A DNA stretch of 64,000 nucleotides from Candidatus Latescibacterota bacterium (GTDB lineage Bacteria; Krumholzibacteriota; Krumholzibacteriia; G020349025): assembly GCA_020349025.1 (NCBI GenBank), contig CP070763.1, positions 3,006,106 to 3,070,105 of the forward strand, in the 5' to 3' direction. The notes under the pieces were generated by a model. The model did no database searches. It saw only the letters and a list, made by a program, of their open reading frames with translations, and was not told where the DNA came from. Position 1 is the first letter of the stretch; the number at the start of each line of letters is the position of its first letter. Shown here piece by piece: positions 8,523 through 16,108 of the stretch. The position numbers were made by a program, and so were the translations under genes.

Positions 8523-8550
8523 GGTTCCTCCTTCACCAGGGTCGGAGCGA

Positions 8551-8580
8551 ACATTACATGCTCGCTCGCGTTCTCCTCAA
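8551..8580 (-). promoter_or_regulatory. Candidate sigma-70 promoter of the cytochrome unit
   Basis: Read on the minus strand: TTGAGG (8580-8575), an 18-bp spacer and TAATGT (8556-8551), about 30 bases upstream of the cytochrome start at 8522. The match is moderate. Confidence 0.35.
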
Positions 8581-8594
8581 GACGGAACGCGAGC
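8564..8594. repeat. Perfect 10-bp inverted repeat, operator candidate
   Basis: GCTCGCGTTC (8564-8573) and GAACGCGAGC (8585-8594) are exact inverted copies with an 11-bp gap, so the centres lie two helical turns apart. The repeat straddles the -35 region of the candidate cytochrome promoter in the divergent gap between the cytochrome and holB. Confidence 0.5.
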
Positions 8595-8707
8595 AGCGGC
8601 GCGCGACGCACCTCTGCCGCATTTGGGCTTGTGACCACCCGGGCGGCTCCGTATCCTAGGGCGCCGCGAGTGAGGAAGTCGACGCCACATCATCCCGGTG
8701 CGGACCG

Positions 8708-9922
8708 ATGTCGATGCATCTCGGAGATCTGGGCCAACCCCGTGTGCAGGGGATCCTGCGCGACATGTTCGCGCGCCACCGTGTCTCCGGCTCCTTCCTC
8801 TTCGACGGGCCGGATGGTGTCGGCAAGAGCGCGCTGGCCGTCGAGCTGGGGCGCCTGCTCAACTGCGAGCGTGAAGGCAGCTGCCAGCCACGCGGCCTGT
8901 TCCACGATCCGCCCCGCAAGCAGGAGGAGGATGCGTGCTCCTCATGCCGGCGCTTCCGCTCGCTGCAGCATCCCGACCTGCACCTGGTGTTCCCGGTGCC
9001 GAGCGGCTTCCGCGAGGCCGCGTCCGGCGCCGAACCGAAGCTCGACGCGGACTTTCGCCAACGTGAGCCGCGGACCATCGTCGAGGTGTTGCGTGGCAAG
9101 GCCGTGGACCCGTACCACAAGCCGATGTTCGAGCGCCCCGTTGGCATCCAGGCCGAGGTGCTGCGCGAAGTCGTGCTGCCGGTGGTGCATCGACGGCCGG
9201 TCGAAGCCCGAACGAAGGTGGTCATCCTCGCAGAAGCGGACCAGATGGCATTCGGCATCGGCAACCTGCTGCTGAAGACGCTCGAGGAGCCGCCCGCCGA
9301 CTGCCTCCTGGTCGTCACCAGTAGCGTTCCGGAGCGATTGCTGCCGACGATTCGTTCGCGCTGCCAGCGTCTGACGTTCGCGCCACTCCCCGTGGAGTGG
9401 ATGGTGCCGCGGCTCGAGATTCTGCATGGCGTCTCCACGACGGATGCACGACTGGCGGCCTCTCTTGCACAGGGCAGCATGCTCACTGCGGGTCGCCACC
9501 TGAGCGGCGTCTTCGACGAGGTGCGTGAGCGCGCCTTCGCCATCATGCAGTCGGCAGCGGAGTGTGATGTCTTCGAGCTGCTGCAGCTGGCAACCACCAC
9601 CGCGCGTGGATGGTCGAAGCAGCGACAGCTTCTTCCGCTTCTTTTGCAGCTGCTCGTCCTCATTGCACGCGATACGCTCCTCGTCGTGGAGGGGGTCGGC
9701 GCTGACGAGACGACGCTCGTGCATCAAGACCGTATCGGCGAGCTGCAGCAGCTGGCGCAGGCTTTCGGCCCGGATGGGCTGCGCCGCATCATCCACGCCG
9801 CCGAGCAGTCGGAGCGCCAGATCGCCGGCTACGTCCACACGGAGCTGACGCTGAGCACCCTGTTCTTGAGCATGACTCGGGAAAGCGACCGCGCGCGCGC
9901 CATGATGGCCGGCGAGGCGTGA
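8708..9922 (+). CDS. holB: DNA polymerase III delta' subunit
   Basis: A 404-residue AAA+ clamp-loader subunit. Walker A is GPDGVGKS (34-41). Four cysteines (53, 59, 77, 80) are placed like the zinc-binding module of DnaX/HolB. Sensor-1 region KVVILAEADQM and the SRC-type motif TIRSRCQ are present. In the replisome, delta' helps load the sliding beta clamp on DNA. Here the insert between Walker A and the Walker B region (about residues 82-150) is long and contains VFPVPSG and DPYHKP, so the protein exceeds E. coli HolB (334 residues). The ATG at 8708 is used; the ATG two codons later is an alternative. It is followed after 16 bases by metG, so the two likely share a transcript. Confidence 0.85.
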   Translation: MSMHLGDLGQPRVQGILRDMFARHRVSGSFLFDGPDGVGKSALAVELGRLLNCEREGSCQPRGLFHDPPRKQEEDACSSCRRFRSLQHPDLHLVFPVPSGFREAASGAEPKLDADFRQREPRTIVEVLRGKAVDPYHKPMFERPVGIQAEVLREVVLPVVHRRPVEARTKVVILAEADQMAFGIGNLLLKTLEEPPADCLLVVTSSVPERLLPTIRSRCQRLTFAPLPVEWMVPRLEILHGVSTTDARLAASLAQGSMLTAGRHLSGVFDEVRERAFAIMQSAAECDVFELLQLATTTARGWSKQRQLLPLLLQLLVLIARDTLLVVEGVGADETTLVHQDRIGELQQLAQAFGPDGLRRIIHAAEQSERQIAGYVHTELTLSTLFLSMTRESDRARAMMAGEA

Positions 9923-9938
9923 CCACGGAGGCAGCTCG

Positions 9939-11495
9939 ATGTCGACCCCGAACCGCAAGTTCTACATTACGACGGCAATCGACTACGTGAACGCAAGCCC
10001 GCACATCGGGACCGCCTACGAGAAGATCGCCGCCGACTTCATCGCGCGCTCACGGCGCCTCATGGGATACGACACGCGCTTTCTCATGGGCAACGACGAG
10101 CACAGCGTCAACGTGGCACGCGCCGCCGCAGCCGAAGGGCTCGAGCCGCTCGCCTACTGTGACCAGATGGAAGCTCGCTTCCGCGAAGTCTGGGAGCACC
10201 TGGAGGTCTCCTTCGACGATTTCGTGCGCACGACCGAGCCGCGCCACCGCAAGGCCGTGAGCGCGATCTTTGCGGCGATCCACGAGGCCGGTGACATCTA
10301 CAAGGGGAAGTACGAGGGCTACTACTGCGATTCGTGCGAGGCGTTCAAGCAGGAGAAGGATCTGGTGGAAGGGCTCTGCCCTCTGCACCGGAGCGAGCCG
10401 AGGTGGCTCGAGGAGGAGAACTACTTCTTCGCGCTGTCGCGCTTCCAGGAGCGGTTGCGCGAGCACATCACGCGCCATCCTGAATTCGTGCAACCGGAGA
10501 TCCGACGCAACGAAGTCCTGAACGTCATCGACGGCGGGCTCGACGACATCTCGGTTTCACGCAGCGGCGCCGAGTGGGGGATCCCTCTCCCGATCGACGA
10601 AGGGCACGTCGTCTACGTGTGGTTCGACGCCTTGATCAACTACATCTCGGCGTTGGAGTATCCGGCTGATCCGGGCGGACTCGTGTCGCGCTACTGGCCC
10701 TGCGATCTGCACGTCATCGGCAAGGACATCACGCGCTTCCACTGCATCATCTGGCCGGCGATGCTCTTGAGCGCCGGCATTCCCCTCCCCCGCTCGGTGT
10801 GGGCACACGGCTTCGTCTCGGTGGCCGGCGAGCGCCTCTCCAAGACGCTGGGGAACATCATCTCGCCGAAGGACGCGACGGCGCGCTTCGGTGTCGACGG
10901 GTTCCGCTACCTCTTCCTGCGCGAGGTTCCCTTCGATCGCGATGGAGACTTCTCGTGGGACAACTACACCGAGCGCTTCAATGCCGACCTCGCCAACGAT
11001 CTCGGCAACCTCCTTTCGCGCACGCTCGCGATGGTCAAGCGTTATCGGGAGATGCGGGTGCCGGAGCTGAGCCGTGGTGACGAGCGCGATCGTGGGCTCC
11101 TCGAAACGCTCGACGTCGCCATGTCCGACTACCTCTCGCATCTGGAGAAGTTCAGCCTCCATGCTGCGCTGGCTTCGGTATGGAGCGTGATCCAAGCGGC
11201 GAATCGCTACATCGAGGAGAACAAGCCGTGGGAGCTGGCAAAGAGACAGGACGTGGAACGGATCGACACCGTGCTGCGCAACCTGCTCGAGGTGCTTCGC
11301 TGCGTGAGCGTCATGATCTACCCGGCCATGCCGGGGAAGGCGGTCGAGATGCGCCGTCAGCTCGGCCTGCCGGACGACTTCAGCGCCTTGCGCTACGAAG
11401 ACGAGCTCCGCATCGAGGCGCGTGCTTGGGCCCGGGTGCAGCCCGGGAGCGGTCTCTTTCCCCGCCTCGAAGCTGCGACGGAGAACGGGCGCTAA
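9939..11495 (+). CDS. metG: Methionyl-tRNA synthetase
   Basis: A 518-residue class I synthetase that charges tRNA-Met for initiation and elongation. The ATP-binding HIGH motif reads HIGT (22-25), as in most MetG proteins. The zinc knuckle is CDSC (about 130-133) with a later CPLH, the single-knuckle form. The second ATP motif reads RLSKT (299-303) in place of KMSKS, keeping the key Lys302. Conserved YVWFDALINYISAL and an anticodon-binding helical domain follow. The C-terminal tRNA-binding EMAP domain of longer MetG forms is absent, so this is the short, probably monomeric type. The ribosome-binding site GGAGG precedes the ATG. A stem at 11506-11523 follows the stop. Confidence 0.93.
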   Translation: MSTPNRKFYITTAIDYVNASPHIGTAYEKIAADFIARSRRLMGYDTRFLMGNDEHSVNVARAAAAEGLEPLAYCDQMEARFREVWEHLEVSFDDFVRTTEPRHRKAVSAIFAAIHEAGDIYKGKYEGYYCDSCEAFKQEKDLVEGLCPLHRSEPRWLEEENYFFALSRFQERLREHITRHPEFVQPEIRRNEVLNVIDGGLDDISVSRSGAEWGIPLPIDEGHVVYVWFDALINYISALEYPADPGGLVSRYWPCDLHVIGKDITRFHCIIWPAMLLSAGIPLPRSVWAHGFVSVAGERLSKTLGNIISPKDATARFGVDGFRYLFLREVPFDRDGDFSWDNYTERFNADLANDLGNLLSRTLAMVKRYREMRVPELSRGDERDRGLLETLDVAMSDYLSHLEKFSLHAALASVWSVIQAANRYIEENKPWELAKRQDVERIDTVLRNLLEVLRCVSVMIYPAMPGKAVEMRRQLGLPDDFSALRYEDELRIEARAWARVQPGSGLFPRLEAATENGR

Positions 11496-11505
11496 GCCCG
11501 CGCCA

Positions 11506-11523
11506 CGACCTGGGTCCAGGTCG
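11506..11523 (+). terminator. Stem-loop after metG, possible terminator without T-run
   Basis: CGACCTGG (11506-11513), loop GT, CCAGGTCG (11516-11523): a perfect 8-bp stem starting 11 bases after the metG stop. No T-tract follows, so intrinsic termination is uncertain. Confidence 0.4.
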
Positions 11524-11730
11524 CGGTGTCGCGGCGGCTTGATGCATCTCCCGAAGGTTCTTCGGTTCAACGCTCTGCAACCTTTGCGGATGTGTGACGG
11601 AATTGCGTCGCAAGCGTGTCGCCGAGCTACGCCAAACCGACGCGGATGCAAGACCTGCCGAGCCCGAAAAGCCACCCTAAAACACACGTTCTCAGCCCGT
11701 TGCGAGGAGCCGCCGACCGCATCGCGGCGC

Positions 11731-11745
11731 TGGTATGTGTTGTGC
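11731..11745 (+). promoter_or_regulatory. Sigma-54-like motif upstream of small protein
   Basis: TGGTATG at 11731-11737 followed by a GC at 11744-11745, exactly 12 bp after the GG, as RpoN promoters require. The -24 part fits YTGGYAYR fully; the -12 part (GTGC rather than TTGC) is weaker. It lies about 80 bp before the start at 11824. Confidence 0.3.
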
Positions 11746-11823
11746 GTTGCGAGGGGGTAGACGCTCGAGGGATGGAGCCCCCGAGGACATCAAACAGGAG
11801 TGCTTCGAGAGGAGGTGTTCGCG

Positions 11824-12018
11824 ATGCAGACCACGGAGATTCTCGCGAAGGTGAGAGAGGGAAAATCGGTAGACGAGTACCTCGGGTATCAGATCCATGA
11901 AGTTTCCGGCTGGTTCCTCGCAATCCCTCGCGGATGGAAAGGTGAAATCCTGGAGGCTGCCAGCATGCCCCGGTTGCGTCGCAAGATCTGGCGCTGGTGG
12001 TATCAACTTCCAACCTGA
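11824..12018 (+). CDS. Small protein of an unrecognised family (RWW motif), copy 1
   Basis: A 64-residue, probably cytoplasmic protein. I do not recognise its family. Its start is well supported by AGGAGG seven bases upstream. It shares a clear pattern with the gene at 12858: LGY-x-I-x-E-x2-G-x-F-x-A-x-P-x2-W in the middle and LR-x2-I-x-RWW-x-Q at the C-terminus. Here these read LGYQIHEVSGWFLAIPRGWK and LRRKIWRWWYQL. The pattern suggests a small beta-rich fold closed by a Trp-rich helix. Conservation between two neighbouring divergent copies argues that both are real. It may be expressed from the sigma-54-like motif at 11731. Function unknown. Confidence 0.6.
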   Translation: MQTTEILAKVREGKSVDEYLGYQIHEVSGWFLAIPRGWKGEILEAASMPRLRRKIWRWWYQLPT

Positions 12019-12857
12019 GGCGTCGCGGCACCCCCCCCACGCTCTGTTGCCGCGCGCCTCGGGCCCGGAGGCACCGCGCTCGACACACACGACGGACATT
12101 CCCCCCACGAAGCTTCTTTCCGACACGCTCGACCGCGACAACTTGTCACACCGGCGCGCGCGGGCGCGGCCATGCTGTCACCCGGGCCCCATCCACCGGG
12201 GGTCCGCGCGCGCGCGGTGTCGCCCCCGACTCCTTCCGATTCATTGAAAATCAACAGCTTACGAATCAGGCTCGCGAGGTCGCATGATTGGTACGGAGCC
12301 TGCGAATGGCACCGGCAGATCGCGAGACGGGCACGTCGCCCTGGACGCGATCCATCGCTACTCTGACGCCTCTTCATGGCGCTTTCTGATCGAGCCGAAG
12401 ACGCGCGGCTCGCGAATCGGTCGATGTTTGGCGTGGATTGAACCGGGTAATCAAGGCCTGACCCTGGGGGCGCAGTTCGGGCTCCGGTTTGCCGCGCCAC
12501 ATCGACCGTTTCTTGCTTTCCGGTCGATTGCATCTTTCTCTCCAATGATTGTCGTCTCCACGCCTCGCTTGTAACCAGAGCACGCCGCAAGCAGGCAAGG
12601 TCGTCGCCGCCATCGTCGCTTCGGGTGGAGCGACGCTGTTTGACACCCTGTCCGGCTCCTCTGACCCGACGTTCCACGATGACACCGGAACGGCTCCCCG
12701 GGCCTGTGTCGAGGCCCTTCACCGGCAACGCAATTCTTTTTGTGATATGCGGTTGCGCTCTCTGCCGGACGGTCACGTGCACTGGTACGCGTCGTGCCTT
12801 GGCTTCATCGTCCCGTTGCACAAGCCCCCGGTGTCGACCTCGCCCCGCCAAGACGGG
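12019..12857. other. Long stretch without a convincing gene
   Basis: 839 bases between the two small paralogues. Open frames exist on both strands but none has coding-like composition, a ribosome-binding site or recognisable sequence. Visible structure includes a C8 run near 12045, a GC-only tract near 12205-12220, and a nested inverted repeat at 12722-12768 (CCGGCA ... TGCCGG enclosing GCAACGCA ... TGCGGTTGC). An in-frame extension of copy 2 back to 12549 is possible but the composition there does not support it. Confidence 0.5.
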
Positions 12858-13058
12858 TTGGTCTCGACTTTGAACCGAGCCGAGAAGGAATGGCACGAGG
12901 AGAACTTCCTCGGCTACCACATCCGCGAAAGAGACGGGATCTTCATCGCCGTGCCGCTCGATTGGGCGAACGGGCGCGGTGAGACGATCGTTTCGACCGA
13001 TCTCGCCACGTTGCGCGACGAGATCCGGCGGTGGTGGTTCCAGGTGGGGTCCGTCTGA
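12858..13058 (+). CDS. Small protein of an unrecognised family (RWW motif), copy 2
   Basis: About 66 residues with the same pattern as the gene at 11824: LGYHIRERDGIFIAVPLDW, then LRDEIRRWWFQV near the C-terminus. The start is not certain. The TTG at 12858 gives a protein as long as copy 1; a GTG at 12831 or far-upstream codons to 12549 are also in frame, but upstream sequence has no counterpart in copy 1. I see no strong ribosome-binding site, so this copy may be weakly translated or have lost its original start. It ends 72 bases before the convergent triphosphatase gene. Function unknown. Confidence 0.5.
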   Translation: MVSTLNRAEKEWHEENFLGYHIRERDGIFIAVPLDWANGRGETIVSTDLATLRDEIRRWWFQVGSV

Positions 13059-13130
13059 GGGGCGCCGCACTCGAATTCCGCTTTCAAGTCCAGCGACACG
13101 CGCTGCGTGAGAACGCGCTTTCGCGCGCCT

Positions 13131-13727
13131 TCACTCCGGGATGGGACGCACGTCCTCGTACGCTTCGCGGTTGTAGAAGCGCGCAAGCGCAGCCACGACG
13201 CTCGCCTCGAATGCGTCGGCGCGACCGATCAACTCGTGCGTGACGTAGCCCCACGTGCCGCCGCGGCTGCGCACGTCGCGTCGGCCCGTGGTGCTGTCGA
13301 TGACCGCGGCGAGGTCGATTCCCCGCAGCGCTGCGCGCGCGATCCTCGCCGGCAGCTCCACGCTCGGGCCGCAACCGAAGCCTCCGACCACACCATCGGT
13401 CGCGTAGGTCCAGGAACGCAGCCACACGCGCTTCTCCCCGCCATCCGATTCCACGTGCAAGCCGCCTTCGAGTCCGAGGAAGAGGGAGGCGTTTTCGCCG
13501 CGCGTGACGAGCTCGCGCTCCGCCTCTCGCGCACGCGCACGCGCGCCACGTTGCGTCTCGGCGTCGCTGAGCGGTGTGGCGCGCACCCCGGACGTCGCGG
13601 CCAGCGCCACGACCTCGCACTCGCCCCAGCGCGCTCCGTCCACCTGTGCCAACCGAGCCAACGCGCGCCGCACCGCTTCCACCTTCGGCCGCCTCTCCGA
13701 AGCCACGACCACGCGCATTCGTTTCAT
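13131..13727 (-). CDS. Inosine/xanthosine triphosphatase (DUF84 family)
   Basis: A 198-residue protein of the YjjX/DUF84 family, which hydrolyses non-canonical ITP and XTP so that deaminated purines stay out of nucleic acids. Supporting features are the N-terminal RVVVASERRPKVEAVRRAL phosphate-binding pattern, LSDAETQRGARARA in the middle, the ENASLFLGLEGGL segment with the acidic metal site, and GTWGYVTHELIGRADAF near the C-terminus. The start is the ATG at 13727, preceded by GGAGG and overlapping the stop of the upstream NHL gene as ATGA; an ATG nine bases later is the alternative. Last gene of a three-gene minus-strand unit whose other members are exported, so the shared transcript looks functionally mixed. 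Confidence 0.85.
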   Translation of the reverse strand: MKRMRVVVASERRPKVEAVRRALARLAQVDGARWGECEVVALAATSGVRATPLSDAETQRGARARAREAERELVTRGENASLFLGLEGGLHVESDGGEKRVWLRSWTYATDGVVGGFGCGPSVELPARIARAALRGIDLAAVIDSTTGRRDVRSRGGTWGYVTHELIGRADAFEASVVAALARFYNREAYEDVRPIPE

Positions 13728-14296
13728 CTTTCCCTCCGCACGCACTCCTGAAGGAGGTTGCCCGAGCGCTCGTAGGTTTGCACGCGGCCGTTGATCATAT
13801 CCGTCAGGTGCAGAGTGGTTCCATCCACGACGGCCGCGAAGAGGATCGGGGGCTGTTGCGGCTCACCGCCGCTTCCTCTCCAGCGCAACACCTCACGACC
13901 GTCGTCGTGCAGCTTGACGATCTCCCCGCCCACCCAATCGACGACATAGATGAAGCCCGTCGAGTCGACGACCACGTCGGAAGGGCCGACGAGTGCACCG
14001 CTTCCCAGCGTACGCACGAAACGCGCCGGCGAATGCTGCCAGTCGAAGTGCAGCACGCGCCGGTTGCCGTGGTCCGCGACGTAGAGCTGGCGCTGCGGCG
14101 TGAGCGTGACCCCCGAGGGTCCGAGAAGCTGCCCCGGCCCCGAACCTCGTTCCCCGACCGACTCGACGAACGTGCCGTCGGCACGAAAGGCACCCAAGGC
14201 GTTTCCGCGTCCGCCCCACGATGCGACCAGGGTCGGCTGCGCGGCCGCCGGGGCGGCGATCGCAATCAACAACGCGGTGGTGAGCGCGGGCAGCAC
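13724..14296 (-). CDS. Exported NHL-repeat protein
   Basis: A 190-residue protein with a signal peptide whose AAAQ cleavage lies near residue 18. At least three NHL-type units follow (GQLLGPSGVTLTPQRQLYVA, then LVGPSDVVVDSTGFIYVVD, then a third ending LHLTDMINGRVQTY). NHL repeats build open beta-propellers that bind proteins, RNA or small ligands. Three to four blades are too few for a closed propeller unless it dimerises or the ends pair. The GTG at 14296 is the only start that leaves a clean signal peptide; its ribosome-binding site AAGGAG is unusually close. The stop overlaps the start of the triphosphatase gene. Biological role unknown. Confidence 0.7.
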   Translation of the reverse strand: MLPALTTALLIAIAAPAAAQPTLVASWGGRGNALGAFRADGTFVESVGERGSGPGQLLGPSGVTLTPQRQLYVADHGNRRVLHFDWQHSPARFVRTLGSGALVGPSDVVVDSTGFIYVVDWVGGEIVKLHDDGREVLRWRGSGGEPQQPPILFAAVVDGTTLHLTDMINGRVQTYERSGNLLQECVRRER

Positions 14297-14324
14297 TCCT
14301 TGGACGTGGCCGTGCGGGGATCGT

Positions 14325-16064
14325 CTACTCGCCCGTGTAGGGGAAGAGCTCCACGTAGTACGAGGTGAGCGCTCGCGGAAAGAAGTCGGTGGGGAAGCTG
14401 ACGCAGACGTGTCCGGGCTCTTCATCGTAGTAGAACGGACCTCCAGGCGGAGAGGTGCGCGTGTCGAACTCTGCGAGCACTTTGTTCTGCCCGTAATCGT
14501 ACAGCCGAGCGTCATCCGGACTCACGAACAATCCGAAGAGCTCGTTCTTGTATCTGCGCGCCAAGTAGTGCTCACGGAAAAGCAGGCTCTCGTACGGCTC
14601 CAGATCCAGCTCCGCCTTCACGCGCACCAGGAGCACCACGGTCGGTGGGTCGCCCTCTGGGCGCACAGGCTCCGCCACCGTCCACTCTGGCTTCTCCCCC
14701 GTGGTCTCCACCATCATGGAGTCGAGGAGGCTCCTCTTCCACTGTGGCGGTCCGGGTGCAAAGGGTGACACGGTCATGATGTAGTGGTCTTCATGGACGT
14801 AACCCTTGAGAGCCCATGCCCCCTCCCGGTCGCGCCAGCGCAGCGTCGCCTCCAAACCGAAGATCTCGGTGGGCCAGGTCTCGCAACCCGGACGCATCGC
14901 GGGCAGCATCGATTGGGCGCGGCGACGCACGAGGTCGTTCAGATCGGAGCCGCTCTTCGAAGTCGCGGCCTCGATCGCGGCGCGCACATCCTGGCTCGAA
15001 CGGGCCGCCACCTGGGTCGTCGTTCCACCCAGCTCACGCAGGAGCACCACGAAGGCGTCCGCTTGCAGCTCTTCCATCAGCGCGTAACACCACAGCGCTT
15101 CCACCGCGCGTGCATTCCCGGCCTGCTCTTCGTCGCCAGCGATCGGTACCGGCGCGAACACCGCATCGACCCATTTCGGATCCGCAATGGCCTTGTTGCG
15201 CGACCGCACCAGAAACACGCTGGAGGTCACGTCGTCCGTGCCGCCGAGCGCGGCTGCCAATCCCCGCTCGAATAAGGGAACGTTGTGCAGTGGCGTCTGC
15301 CGCAGCGTCAGGTGGACCAGCAGGCGCGCGACCGCATTCATGTCGGGACAGACGCGCGAGACCACGCGCCCACCCGCGGGCAAGTAGCCTTCGCGAGCCT
15401 CGCTCCCGACCAGCGTTCGCACGTCTTCCGGTTCCTCACAAAGGTAGTACTCGATCTTGACGCGCTCGAGCCGGAGTCGCGCCGCGTCCGGCGTGCCCAG
15501 GCGATCGAACACCTCGACGATCGCGGCGTCCATCGCGTTGAGCGCGTGTTGGCTGACGCGTGCCAGTCGCTTCGAGCGCAGCCTGAAGTAGCGCCCCTCG
15601 CGGCGCGTCCACGCCCGCGAGGTGCTCAGGTAGGGGAGCGAGATGGTCCAGGCGTCACTGCGGGCCTGCACCGAGTACAACAAGGTGTCGCGCACTTCGT
15701 CGCCGCTGCGCGACTTCATGGCGACCGTGAAGGTCGCGCGCTCCTCTTCGATCGTGCTGTCGACGAACACGAGGGTCGTTGCGGCGGCGAGGTCTTCGCG
15801 CTCCTCGGCCGAGAGCATCCAGTAGTCGTCGAAGCTGGCTTCGATGTCGTCGAAGCGGATGCCCAGGGCGCTGGAGCGTCGCACGTCGCGTGAGTTCCAA
15901 AGTGTGCGCGCAGTCTCGATGTCGCCCGTCAGGCGTGCCCGGAGGTAGCGGCGCAGGACGTCACCGGGCGCTTCCGCTGCGCGCGCGGTCGTTCCCAGGG
16001 TGGCCAGCACGAGCAGCGAGACCGCCGCCAGTACGATTCGTTCGCTATACTGCCGAAGCGTCAA
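14325..16064 (-). CDS. Exported protein with degenerate peptidase-like centre, unknown function
   Basis: A 579-residue protein with a signal peptide (LAAVSLLVLATLGTTARA). Residues about 25-130 look like an NTF2-like accessory domain (GDVLRRYLRARLTGDIETA). The middle contains RVCPDMNAVARLLVHLTLRQ followed by PLFERGLAAALGG. This resembles the layout of gluzincin peptidases (HExxH, then a downstream Glu in an EGLA-type segment), but the zinc-binding HExxH is missing, so catalysis is unlikely. The last 150 residues are beta-rich and include YSLL-type and YYVELFPY strands. The TTG at 16064 is chosen because GAGGTG precedes it and it begins the signal peptide; longer frames would run into tatD. First gene of a minus-strand unit with the NHL protein and the triphosphatase. 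I do not recognise the family. Confidence 0.6.
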   Translation of the reverse strand: MTLRQYSERIVLAAVSLLVLATLGTTARAAEAPGDVLRRYLRARLTGDIETARTLWNSRDVRRSSALGIRFDDIEASFDDYWMLSAEEREDLAAATTLVFVDSTIEEERATFTVAMKSRSGDEVRDTLLYSVQARSDAWTISLPYLSTSRAWTRREGRYFRLRSKRLARVSQHALNAMDAAIVEVFDRLGTPDAARLRLERVKIEYYLCEEPEDVRTLVGSEAREGYLPAGGRVVSRVCPDMNAVARLLVHLTLRQTPLHNVPLFERGLAAALGGTDDVTSSVFLVRSRNKAIADPKWVDAVFAPVPIAGDEEQAGNARAVEALWCYALMEELQADAFVVLLRELGGTTTQVAARSSQDVRAAIEAATSKSGSDLNDLVRRRAQSMLPAMRPGCETWPTEIFGLEATLRWRDREGAWALKGYVHEDHYIMTVSPFAPGPPQWKRSLLDSMMVETTGEKPEWTVAEPVRPEGDPPTVVLLVRVKAELDLEPYESLLFREHYLARRYKNELFGLFVSPDDARLYDYGQNKVLAEFDTRTSPPGGPFYYDEEPGHVCVSFPTDFFPRALTSYYVELFPYTGE

Positions 16065-16108
16065 GGCGCACCTCGTTGGCGATTCGCTTCTTTGCGTGGG
16101 GCGGAAGA

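Larger units (their letters stand above)
11496..11823. other. Gene-free leader region upstream of the small protein gene
   Basis: 328 bases without a convincing gene. They hold the metG-proximal stem (11506-11523), a TTGCG-T-CGCAA inverted repeat (11603-11613), a sigma-54-like motif (11731-11745) and, at the end, the strong ribosome-binding site GAGGAGG used by the small protein at 11824. Confidence 0.6.

Noticed and set aside
12003..13070. Minus-strand open frame of 355 codons opposite the second small protein
   Set aside because: Composition is Arg/Ser/Gly-rich without any domain pattern, and the RWW-motif protein on the plus strand is supported by its paralogue.
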